Below are positions 38,341 through 48,755 of a stretch of DNA of 64,000 nucleotides, piece by piece. The notes beneath the pieces are model-generated. The model did not search any database and was not told the origin of the DNA. It saw only the letters and a list, made by a program, of their open reading frames with translations. Position 1 is the stretch's first letter. Each line of letters begins with the position of its first letter. Made by a program: the position numbers and the translations under genes. The DNA comes from Amaranthus tricolor (Eukaryota > Streptophyta > Magnoliopsida > Caryophyllales > Amaranthaceae). The stretch covers positions 12,707,702 to 12,771,701 of the forward strand of contig NC_080056.1 of assembly GCF_026212465.1 (NCBI RefSeq). The letters run 5' to 3'.

Positions 38341-38929
38341 TTTGATGTGATCTGCACATTGAAGCTTGTAATTTGAACTATGGATCTTTGCCACCTAAGA
38401 GTCTTAAAACTCTCAACAAAGAGGGAAAAAAACAAAACAACCAATGCAACATTGAGATTTTAAGCCAGGAACACAAAAATGAAGACTTCTAAGTCATATC
38501 TTGTTGCAAAACACCACAATTTAATCTATGAGGTCCTTGCACACCTAAGCTCCCAGATCCATTGTTTGCAGGCATATTCAAGTGAGAACCAAGACAAGGT
38601 ATATAAAGTCCTCCGTCTGAGCCTATAGACATCCCAATGTTGCCACTACCCACAATACTTCCCATTGAGCTTGTAGCTCGAGGACTTGTATTTCCCAAAA
38701 CAGGGGAGACTCCTAATCCTAGAACAACACTACAATTAAGAATTCCAGCAGAAATCGGGAGAATTCAAGGAATAGAACTACTAAAACCATTTAAATTATT
38801 ACTATATCCAAGATTGCCTACAACATTCATACCTCCTCTATTTGCAACTCTAGAATATTCGCCATGTGAACTTCCATGAGAGATCTAATATGCAAAGTCA
38901 ATGTCACATTGAAATAAATTTTAAAAAAT

Positions 38930-40267
38930 ATATGAAATGAAGTTCATAACAGGACTTCCAAAATCCATGGGCAAAGATGTCATCTTTGTTGTAGTAGACA
39001 GATTGAGCAAACATGCTCACTTTATGGCTCTTGCACACCCTTTTACTGCTATTCAAGTGGCTCAAATATATCTAGACAATGTTTTTAAATTGCATGGATG
39101 GCCTAGAAGCATTATTAGTGACAGAGATCCTATATTCTTAAGCAACTTTTGGAAGGGATTATTTACTTTACATGGTACAGACTTCTTGTTGTCCTCATCT
39201 TACCATCCTCAGACCGGTGGTCAGACAGAGGTGGTGAATAGGTGCTTAGAAACATATTTGAGGTGCATGTGTGGTGACAAGATTAAGGAATGGTGTATGT
39301 GGCTTCCACTGGCAGAATGGTGGTATAATACTCACTTCCATACAGCAATACAATTAACCCCATATGAGGTAGTCTACAATCAAGCTCCTCCTACACATTT
39401 ACCATATCTTGCAGGTGACTCAAGAAATGATGCATTGGATAGAAGCTTACAAAAGAGGGAATTTATGATCCAGTTACTCAAATTTCACCTCACAAGAGCA
39501 CAAGTTAGAATGAAGAATCAAGCTGATAAAAAGAGATCTGATAGGCGATTTCACTTACTTGACTGGGTATGGCTCAAACTTCAGCCTTACAGACAACACT
39601 CAGTTCAACAACGGCCAAACCACAAGCTGTCTCCTTGATATTTTGGTCCATTCCAGGTTATTGATAAGATTGGGAAGGTCGCATACAAGTTAGCCCTCCC
39701 TCAAGATGCCAAAATTCACAATGTCTTTCATGTTTCCCAGCTCTAAAGGTTTCATGGTCAACTGCCTATAGTAACCCACTTACCTCCCTGGTTCAATGAG
39801 CATCATGACTCCAAGATTACAAAGCCCCTTGCCATTCTGGATAGAAGAATGATCAAACACAACAATAAACCTTTGGGCCAACACTTGGTTCAATGGGAAG
39901 GGTTTGAGGTTCATGAAGAAACTTGGGAAGATATACCACAGTTTGAAGCCAAGTATCCTGACTTCATGCTTCACCAAACTTGAGGAAAAGTCTTCATTAA
40001 GGGGGAGAGTATGTTATAGTCAATAGTTAGGCACGTGTATGCTTGTGCTGGGCACGTGTCAATTAGTTAGTTAGCTGAGTTATTAGTTGATTTTATAGAT
40101 GACATTGTGTATATATTGTGTATATATAGAATAGATTCTATTGTTTCAGGAATAATGAGAAATACAAGTCAGTAACTCTTCTCCTATCTTGTTTTCTATT
40201 CTTTCCTCCCTAATTCTACCTAATTCTGTTTTCTTTCACTGATCATCCAAGATCAGTGACCACAACA
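38930..40267 (+). mobile_element. Truncated Ty3/gypsy chromovirus: integrase, chromodomain and 3' LTR
   Basis: The frame 38937-39638 is the integrase core: FITGLPKSMGKDVIFVVVDR (first Asp), SDRDPIF (second Asp) and QTEVVNR (Glu), then the GPY-like region. A TGA and later TAA (before RFHGQ) interrupt the rest. A chromodomain follows (HLVQWEGFEVHEETWEDI), ending at a TGA at 39981-39983. A polypurine tract (AAGGGGGAGAGT) precedes a 3' LTR at 40012-40267, which starts TGTTATAGTC and ends CCACAACA. Gag, protease, reverse transcriptase and the 5' LTR are absent, so the 5' end was lost before or during rearrangement next to the NOT2 pseudogene. Confidence 0.85.
40012..40267 (+). repeat. 3' LTR of the truncated gypsy element
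   Basis: 256 bp from TGTTATAGTC to CCACAACA directly after the polypurine tract. It contains a TATATATAGAATAG promoter-like stretch. No partner LTR is in the window. The last bases could also be CACAACACA, two bases longer. Confidence 0.65.
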
Positions 40268-40559
40268 CACTTTTTTTGCTGAATCTATTAGAAATAACAA
40301 ATATTCAATTATTCAATATTTCAAAGAAATTAAACAAAAAAAATCAAGAAATATTAAATTATTCAAGATAAACAAACACATTTACATTAACAAATATTCA
40401 ATTATTCAAAGAAAATAAAAAAAAATCAAGAAATAAAATTCTAACAAAATTCAAGATTAAGACTAAGAATAAAGATTAGAACATTAAGATTAAAAATTTA
40501 AGATTAAGATTAAGATTAAAAGATTTAGAACATAAAGATTAAGAGATAAAAATACCTTA

Positions 40560-40800
40560 AAAAATTAAAATTCTGAATTTTTGGGTTTTTGTTTAGTGAA
40601 TTGTGAGGCAGCAGCGACACGGGCGAGCACTCAGCCGGACAGGCGGCAGGGGCTGGGGAAGGCAGCGGCAGCAGCTAGGGTAGGAGGCTGGCCGGCGGCA
40701 AGGGCTGTGCTATGGCGGTAGTTTTTGTTTTGTTAGTTTTTATCTTTTAGAGGGAGAAGGGAGAGTGTGAGAGAATACTGATTTGGGAACAGTGAAATGC
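40560..40800 (-). other. GC-rich island, possibly a detached 5' UTR exon
   Basis: Sequence around 40600-40710 is far richer in G and C than its surroundings. Read on the minus strand it looks like a leader: CT-rich (TCTCACACTCTCCCTTCTCC), then GCC repeats, then a donor-like TTTTTTAAG/GTATTT at about 40560. It lies upstream of the NOT2 pseudogene on the same strand, so it may be that gene's old first exon, cut off by the gypsy insertion and loss of N-terminal exons. This is inference. Confidence 0.3.
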
Positions 40801-41821
40801 GTTCAAAGTAAATTGCTAGCTTCCATGTTCATCAATCATCATGTTATCCAACGTATGATAATATATTGCTCAGTTTCCATAGGATTTTAGGGAAAATGAT
40901 GTATATCAAGAATCATCCACTTTTACGTTAATATTTTGCAAATTCATATTATCGAGTAAAATTCATTAAGATGCACTTTCATAGGCTTTCCTTCTTGCAA
41001 TCTGATATCATACGAATGATTTTTGAACAAAAGTCGATTGGTAACACTTTTTTCCATATAGAGTGATTCCAACTTTTTCCAAATGTCTTTTGAAGCTTCC
41101 TCTTTTACAACTTTTCTTAAAATTTCATTAGAGAGATAAAGTTGTATGGCGAATAGAGCCTTCACATCCATTTCTTCCCATTTTGCCTCATTTGTGCCTT
41201 CGGGTTTCTTCTCCTCACCATCTACTGCTTTATGCACTTCATTTTGTAGAAAAATTGCTTTCATTTTGACTTGCCATAAGCCAAAATTCACGCTCCTATC
41301 AAACTTCTTAATATCGAGTTTCATTATAGCCATGTTGCACCAATATGACCTCTAAATCACGATAATAACGTTTTGGCTCTGATACCAATTGAAAAACCAT
41401 ATTCTATTAGAGATCAAACGACATTTCAATCTCTAATATCACCAAGATCGAATGTATGAAGTCTTGTGACAAACAAATTACACTATCAATAGACCTGGGA
41501 AAACGGTCGGTCGGTCGGGTTTTGGGTCGGATCAATTTCGGTCGGGTCATTTTTGGGTCGGGTCAGTTTTGGATCGGGTCAGTTTCAGGTCGGATCACTC
41601 CGGGTTTCGGGTCGGTTCGGATTGACCCAACGGGTTACCATAAAACATCAGAATATCCAATCGACTAATTCAACATAAAAAAAATCATTAAAATATGTAA
41701 AAAAAATCATTAGAGAAATTACATGTACGATTTTCAAAAAATAGTTGGTATGTTAGGTTCATTTAAGTGCAAGAAAAATAGGGGAATTAATACTTATTTT
41801 GAAAGACTTGTAAGATACGCG

Positions 41822-43110
41822 TAGAGCTGTTCAAAACAAACCCGACCCGAAAATCCGACTCGGAATCGAAAATTATCCGACCCGAAAAAATGTAAGTTTT
41901 TTAGGTTTACCGAACCGCAATTACCCGAAGCGATACTTCACTCGAACCGTTTAATAACGGAAAAGGCCAAAATCGAACTCGAACTGCAACCGAATTTTAT
42001 AACCGACATATAAACCTTAACCAATGTTACCCGAACTAAACAATGATCGACTCGATTCAAATCCGACCCGAATTATGCACGTAACCGAATGCAACCTGAC
42101 TAAAACTGATTAAGATCGAACTGTTTTTAACCCGAACTGATACAAATCCGAATCGATTATTAATCGAACTGTTTTTAACCCGAACTAATACTAACCCGAA
42201 CCGATTCTTAATCGAACTGTTATACATCCGAATCCAATTTCAGTTTTCTAATTATGATTTTTTGAATATTTGAAAACTAATTTCTAATATTGAAAGATTG
42301 TAAACAAGTTTATATATAAATATTCTAGCAAATCAACTATAAACCAATAAGATTCCACCAATTCTTCAAGCTTTAAGCCCCAAAAATTTACATTCATCAC
42401 TTATACATCCACCAAATTTAAATATATAAATATTAAGTTTTTAACCCCAAAAATTTACATCACTTATACATCTATGTAGCTTTATTGGGTCATTGAGTTC
42501 TGATGCATGCTCGTTCCTTTTATGTATGGCCAACTAATTCAAGAATCAAGATGAATTCTGTTTTTCTCATTGTCCCACATCGCCTAGGTGAAAGAACGCA
42601 ATCCCACTAGTGTGTTATTTATATGGGCCAATTAGAAGTGTTGTATAGATTGATTTGAAGGTATAGTGAGTAAAATCTTATTATCTAGTATCCTTCTATA
42701 TCTGAAAAAGGTTTAAAAAAAAACTTCTTTTAGTTATTTAATTAAATGTATAAGTATTTGAAATTATAAAAGCATTCCACAATAATCTGTAGGATAATGG
42801 ACTTATATTATACATGCCCATTATAATAAGAACTAGAAAGTGCTGATAGATAATTTACTAATTCAGTAATTTTTGTATGAAATATGAGATAGACGATATA
42901 AAAAGTCCAAATACAAAATTTGAATATTTTAATTTAAACATCTTTAAATGATGTAAATAAGATATTAAATAACAAAAGTGGATATTATAAGTAAAAAAAT
43001 AAATGTTTTAAAATATTGGAAATATTTAGTCTAAATTAGAATATTAAATAATCAAAGGGTAAGCATGGCATAATTAGCCAATCGACCCTTTTAAATATGC
43101 CCCAAGGCTG
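41822..43110 (+). mobile_element. Half of a second hAT-like element nested in the first
   Basis: The insertion starts TAGAGCTGTTCAAAACAAAC and continues with repeats of CCCGAACTGAT and AATCGAACTG. The same terminus is found inverted at the right end of the element at 54086-55075. No right terminus is present here; the sequence instead passes into unrelated DNA with a GTCCCACATCGCCTAGG stretch near 42572 and then the 79-bp repeats. The host hAT resumes at about 43280 having lost a block that its sister copy keeps. Confidence 0.6.
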
Positions 43111-43280
43111 TTTGGTCTTGTTTATAGCTAGTCATTACTAATTACCTCTTCTTCTAAGTCGATGTGGGACAAGCATAAATTACCACTTGTTTGGTCTTGT
43201 TTATAGCTAGTCATTACTAATTACCTCTTCTTCTAAGTCGATGTGGGACAAGCATAAATTGCCTCTTGTTTGGTCTTGTT
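43111..43280. repeat. 79-bp tandem repeat, two copies plus a stub
   Basis: Units start with TTTGGTCTTGTTTATAGC at 43111 and 43190, and a 10-bp stub starts at 43269. Each contains TCGATGTGGGACAAGC. The copies are nearly identical, which suggests recent duplication. Confidence 0.9.
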
Positions 43281-44425
43281 TTATAATTTAGGGTAGCGAC
43301 ATTCGTTTTTTGAAAAGCTCATTCAAACGTGCGAAACGTTCGTATAAATTATATTGATTTGCTTACTGAAATGTAGAAGAATTAAAAACTCATTTGACTG
43401 ATTTAACAAGATACATGTATTCAATTAAGATGATTATAACGTCCTGTTTTTAAAGAAAAATAATTACGATGGCTAAAAAGACGTTAAATACGTGTTTTTT
43501 GAGATCTATTGATGAGTTTTAGTTTTAGGGTTCAAGTGATATACTCAATATGTTGAGATACTTTGAATTCTAAAATTTTATTTGAAATGAATTCTAACAT
43601 TGAAATTACTCTAAAAATTGATATTAAATCTGTCAAAACGGGTCGGTTTTCGGTCGGTTTCCGGTCGGGTCATTTTCGGTCGGGTAATTATCGGGTCGGT
43701 CATGTTTCGGATTAAGTCGCTTTCGGGTCGGTCGGGTTCGGGTTTTGTCGGGTCGGGTCCCGGGTTCATTTTCGGGTCGGATCAAATTTTCCCAGGTCTA
43801 ACTATCAATGATATCGATGTTTGTAGGAGATAACAATGCAATAAAACGACACAAAAATTTAACGAGGTTCACCCAATTAAGGCTACGTCCTCCGGTTTGT
43901 AGTATCTCTTATATTATCAAAGGAGTTCAAAGAACTCTCAAATGTGGAGAATTACAATAGAGAAGAGATTAGGCTAGTGTTTGGCTTGGGGTGCATTTTG
44001 TGGATGTGTTACAATGGCATATAAGACCTCTATTTATATTTTATAGAGGTTTGTACATTAACGAGTAATACATAATTAAGGCTAAGGATTAATGCATAAT
44101 AAACGACTTCAAGGAACATCAAGAGTCAAAAATCGAATCTAATGCTAGATCAAGGCAATGCTTCATAACTTGGATGCCTCGTACAAGAATCTTCACCCTT
44201 TAGTCTTCTCATTAACTATCATTCATCATGCCACAATTCTTATGTTTAAGTCACTCCTTAATTCCTTTATAACTTCATGAATAAATTCTTGCACTTAAAC
44301 ACCATCATCAATCACACATTAAGTTAATACTTAACTCACCCATTTAATCCATTCATAAGATTCCCTCTTTATGCACTCACTAGTGCATAAAATTTGGTGC
44401 ACTCAAGTCACCAAAAACTTCAACA

Positions 44426-46380
44426 TTATAAAGTAACGTTGAATTAGGTAGAAGGTTTTGTATGATTTTGGGATCAAAGGTTGGGTGGTGTTTTAAGTTT
44501 TCATCTAATGGGAGCGCCTGAAAATCCTTTGCTCGATCTAATTAACAAGATTAGGTCTTGGGCTTATTTGTGTAAAGCCAATTCTTCATATTTCAATTTT
44601 GATTTGAACATGGCTGAGAGTTATTGTTGTCAGTGTGAGCTAAAGCTTTTCGAGTTATACCAAAAATATAGTTGTTTTGTTGTGGTTTTTTTTTTTTGTC
44701 TTCAAATTTAGTAGTGTTTGAAAATCATGTATATCACATGTAGTATGCTAAACAATTTTTCATCCCGAACTTAATACTTTGAAAGACATTTTCAACAAAT
44801 AGTATAAAAAATAAGCTTTATATTCTACTCTCATAAAATCTAATATAGTTCTCTATCTCCAACTTAATACTTTTCTTTATTGTTGTCTTTCTTGCAAGGT
44901 TTCTACTTCTGATTTTGTTATTCGGAAAGTAGAGTTGATTTTTGTCGCCATCTTTATTTGATCGAACAAAAGGTTGTCATGTACTATGCAATTCTCAATT
45001 TTATTTCTCCTTTTAAAGTTTGGATTTGTTTGTGTTTTGGATACGAAACGTTTTTCCTTCATGACCTCCCCACATTCTACTTATTCACTTAATTTGTTGT
45101 TTGGACCAGAAACTGCTGTCTGCAAGCCCTGTATACTAAAAAGAATCACCAGCACTTTGTTTCATACATTAGTGATGTTGAATAGCCTTGAAGACTTGAA
45201 ATTAGCGGCATATTGGAGCTACAAATCTCGTTTCTATTTTGCCAAAGAACACACAATACAAATTTATGTCAATGTTTTCTTATTACTACTAGACCTAAAA
45301 GCATAGAACTAACTTCACAACACGCTTCGAAGGTGATGTGAAATTTTATTTACTGCAAGTGCACGTGAATATGTAACTGTGGGTCGAATACTAGGAAGCT
45401 AGGATAATGAAATTGTTAATCTGTACTAATTATATTGTTTGGAGAAAAAGATAAATGATGGAACAATCTAAGAATACAATTAAAATTGGTCTAAAAATAT
45501 ATGATAAGGAAATTTAGGGTGTTGGGAATCCCCTAAATTCTTGTGTGATCAAACTTCTATCAGTGTCTATAAAATGTCGGATTACTTATGTGATTAAATA
45601 AGATTTTGTTAATCTCAAACTCTCGCTCTGTTGATTAAGTATTAGATTTAGATCCTATCAATTCAATTCTCACACGCTCATTTTATCGAATGAATTAGTA
45701 AGAATTTAACTAAAATTTACCTTAAAGTAAATTTAATCCTAATCTCACACGCTAATTCTATTAATTAGTCTAACAAAGCATAATTAATTTAGGGTTGTTA
45801 ATTCAATTTAATCACTTTAATACAAACTTTATAGACACCTTCATAGTCAAATCATACTTGAATTACAGGTTTAAACAGTAACCCTAGAAAAAGAAACTAT
45901 TCACTAATCATAGTAAAAACAATAAATAAAAACCCTAGGATGAAACTAAGCATGATAAAAGAATATAATATAACACTTACAAGGCAAAACAATAAATAAA
46001 ATATGAAAGTGCACAATTAAAAATCTAAGAGAGACGGGCTAATAGTTTAGTTTTCAATGCCGCAAACCTTGCATTAATACAATCTTCCTTTCAAAAGTTA
46101 TGACCAAAAGAATGAACATGTATCAAATTTCACCTCAAAAATTTTGCATTATAAACACTCTTCTACTCTTTTGCTCATCTTCATTATAAAACATCTTCAG
46201 CCGAGCTAAAATCCCCTTAGTAAACTCCGTCATCATTAAAACCATAAGAATTATGCTTAAAATAATCAAAATCAACATGAATGACCAAAATGAGTAAATT
46301 AGCATAAATCTTCAAAATAAGCACAAAATTACTAACAACAACCATCATTAAGAAGTATAAAATGATATAAATAAGTGCAA
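44426..46380. other. Unassigned region, no supported gene
   Basis: Several open frames of 60-110 codons occur but none resembles a family I know. The frame at 44974-45306 (+) is hydrophobic at the start and has no recognisable domain. The 45540-46030 part resembles retrotransposon non-coding DNA in style (repeated TCACACGCT and TTAGTAAGAATTTAAC words), without defined ends. Confidence 0.35.
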
Positions 46381-48248
46381 ATAATTTTACTTATCAGAAC
46401 AATACCGTAAGCTTCGATGCCACAAATCAAACTCTCTTTGACTAGAAACTTTGGCAGAATGGATAACATCGATTTATGAAATAATAAATTCTTCCTCAAA
46501 GCTCACTAACTTTAATCAGTGTCCTTGAAGATTGATCCTATATAGCATATAAAGAATTTAGTGAATTGGAGGGTGCAATCATTATCATCCAACAAGCGAG
46601 AAATGATAGTTAAATAGCCTTCAAATTGTAGAACAAATAAAACATGCTTTAACATACACAAGATATTTTGTGAGATAGACATCTCCCTCCATTTTAGCAT
46701 AAGCATTATGTTTATTAGGAAATCCAACAAGGAAATCTTGTACAAAACGTGCATTTGTAAGCTATGATGTATCCCTTGTAATGTGATAAGAGACACCCGA
46801 ATCAATAAGCCAACTACAAATACGTTTTGTACCTGTCATTTTGTCATTTGCATTTTTTTCAGTATTAATCATGTGTAGCAAAACCTATAATTGTTCTTGG
46901 CTTAGACTAGAAAGAGGCATTCCACCTTCCTTTGTTAGAGCGCATGTCGGTCACCTAACTCATCGTATGGGCACGAGCATTTCCTTTTCTGAGAGCATCA
47001 CCCTTACCAGTAAAGGCTGCAAGTTACTTAATCTATGGCCACCTTCACAATTCTTCGCTTGGTTGCGTTCTTCCCACCATTCAAGATTTCCATGTTTTTG
47101 GAGGCATCTATTAATCTCATGACCTTTTTGTTTACAGTGGGAACTTAAGAGTTTGGATTTGTCCACTTTACCTCGACCCCGATCACTCTATATATGAAAG
47201 GGTTGAACACTTAGGTGAATTATTTTTCCTATGGCAATAGTACGTGAACGTTCTTCTTAAACAAGTGTTTAATAAGCTTGGTTAAGATTGGGTAAAGGTT
47301 ATTGTGAAAAAATATTTTGTCTCACAATACCATAAGCATCTATATCAACACCAAATAAAAAATTAGTGAAATATTTTATCATTTGTATCAAGAGATCATT
47401 TTAGGAAAAAATCACATACACACTTCTTGGAATCACATGTAGGGATAAGTTTTAATTGACTTAAATCATCATAGAACCCCATTAGTTTGTTATAATATTC
47501 TTCAATGGTCATTGTTTTTTCTTATTTACATTCAGTTATGTCTGACATTAATTGTTGGATGTGTAACCCATTTGTAATTCAGAAATGTACCTCTAAATAT
47601 TTCCACAATCGTCTCGCATTAACATGAAATTTAATTGTGGAAGCCAACTTTGGATAAATGTTGTGTAACAACCAAGAGATAATCATCGAGTGCATCGTAT
47701 CCCAATCTCTCAATTGCTTAGCGTCAATAGGTTTATAAATAGCTCCATCGACAAACCCAAATTCACGATGCACTTTTAAGGACAAAGTCATAGCCCTAAC
47801 CTGCGTCATATAGTTGTCACCATTGAGAATTATATAAGTTATCAAGGCTCCAGGCTAATCACCAGAATCCAAATAATAGGGCGAAGAGATAATTCTCTCT
47901 TCGTTTATGTAAAGATGTTAATTATCCAAGCCAACTACGCTGGTGGTGCTTGAGATTATAGTATGTTTAATGAAGGAATTGCAAAGTTTGCATTATGTTA
48001 ATGAAATAATAGAAGGAATTGTGTTTTGGTGGATTTAGTTTAGTATGTTATTGGAGGAAAGATTGAAAAGCTCTAATACCAAGTCATAATTTGGAGGAAA
48101 AAGGCATCATTCCTGCTTTGTTATTAATATGTTGTTTATATACATTATAATAAACCTACTTAACTCCTAGAGTCTTGAGGCCCAAGCTATTAATATACTA
48201 CACTCACACAAAATAAGTCGCGACCCAATATAATACATATGTCTAACA
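46380..48248 (-). mobile_element. Ty1/copia remnant: 5' LTR, gag and protease start
   Basis: On the minus strand: a short LTR (48248-48084, starting TGTTAGACATATG), a primer-site-like TTGGTATTAGAGC at about 48071-48083, then gag (47845-47579) with GDNYMTQVRAMTLSLKVHRE, FGFVDGAIYKP and MIISWLLHNIYPKL. A CCHC knuckle follows (HCKQKGHEINRCLQKHG near 47130-47080), then the protease motif WLIDSGVSYHIT near 46800. Frames shift and stops occur, for example in ICSTI and after GSIFKDTD. Integrase, RT and the 3' LTR were not seen. Confidence 0.75.
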
Positions 48249-48755
48249 ACGCTTTATCTTTATCAAAGATGTCATAGTTAGTTGTGAATTAATCTATTCA
48301 TCTTTAAAAGAGCTTTTTTGTATTTTATGAATTTTAGGAATCAATATATTTAGGTATCTTTGCTATTCTTAGGTTAGACAACTATTGTCTGAATTAATGA
48401 TTAAGAATAAAATACAAACTAATGGTAATGAATAAATATTATGTCAACTTACAAGCTAATAGTGAATGATGAATAGTATGTCAAAATTTAAGTTAAACAG
48501 GTCATCTTCGATTAAAGTCGTCGAATTTTGATAACTTGGTTACAATTGTTTTGTTTTTTTATTTTTCACAACTATAATTTGCAAAAACAAAACATGGATT
48601 ATTTTTCTCGGATAAAGTCAGATTCAAATTAAGTTGTGTGAATGGGGTATATTTAGGAATAATGGGAATTTAATATTAAATAAAGAGAAAGATTGAATTG
48701 TGTGAATGCTTTTTTTTTTTATATATATAAATCCTTACCCTAAACTCTTTAAGTA
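48249..48755. other. AT-rich spacer, nothing recognised
   Basis: No coding region or element boundaries could be supported between the copia remnant and the Stowaway-like terminus at 48756. Confidence 0.5.

Larger units (their letters stand above)
26672..38884 (-). pseudogene. NOT2 (VIP2-like) CCR4-NOT complex subunit pseudogene
   Basis: NOT2 is a scaffold subunit of the CCR4-NOT deadenylase; plant copies also act in transcription and small-RNA production. Ten exons can be followed on the minus strand: 38884-38500, 34097-33888, 33798-33697, 30886-30801, 30681-30604, 29802-29375, 29300-29249, 29165-29124, 26948-26804 and 26728-26672. Recognisable blocks are SHGSSHG, NRGGMNVVGN, NNLSSMG, NDFPQL, SLRKQG, IRNEDFPALPGFKG, LLSVIRMSD, LALGIDLT, MPRDEAHIYAANEL, and YDRGWFNHKELRLWF. 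Lesions: an in-frame TGA in the first exon (after NGFSSSIP), that exon's donor reading AT instead of GT at 38499-38498, single-base losses in the C-run at the end of the 29375 exon and in the TATTTG at the start of the 29249-29300 exon, and TAG at 26843-26845 replacing a conserved Tyr. The N-terminal coding exons and start are missing. Confident as a decayed gene, not a processed copy. Confidence 0.9.
41490..43800. mobile_element. hAT element with GGGTCG-rich ends, carrying an inner insertion
   Basis: Ends are TAGACCTGGGAAAACGG and the inverse TTTTCCCAGGTCTA. Flanks are perfect 8-bp copies of ACTATCAA (41482-41489 and 43801-43808). Subterminal blocks of 100-180 bp are made of GGTCGGGT/GGGTCGG units. 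The inside matches the uninterrupted copy at 61638-62589 in inverse orientation. About 1.45 kb is interrupted by a second hAT-like end (41822 on) and a 79-bp tandem repeat. It sits in a copia LTR. Confidence 0.9.
40919..44425 (-). mobile_element. Truncated Ty1/copia element: LTR, primer-binding site and gag start
   Basis: On the minus strand the order is LTR (TGTTGAAGTTTTTGG start, about 44425, to TTTTTCA at 41390), then the initiator-Met tRNA primer site (TTGGTATCAGAGCC, about 41375-41388), then gag. The gag frame 41333-40944 begins MAIMKLDIKKFDRS and contains NFGLWQVKMKAIFLQ and the UBN2-type SNEILRKVVKE and LESLYMEKS. It frameshifts at HLNEFYSII and runs out at about 40919. The LTR is interrupted by the hAT at 41490-43800; without it the LTR would be about 717 bp. 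The 3' part of the element is missing and the outer LTR boundary rests on the TG start only. Confidence 0.75.

Noticed and set aside
38498..38500. Minor (U12) AT-AC intron in the NOT2 pseudogene
   Set aside because: The U12 donor consensus ATATCCTT is absent and the gene's other introns are GT-AG, so a mutated donor is simpler.
44974..45306. 110-codon frame on +
   Set aside because: No family resemblance, hydrophobic and Leu/Phe-rich as AT-rich DNA often encodes; no splice context or neighbour supports it.
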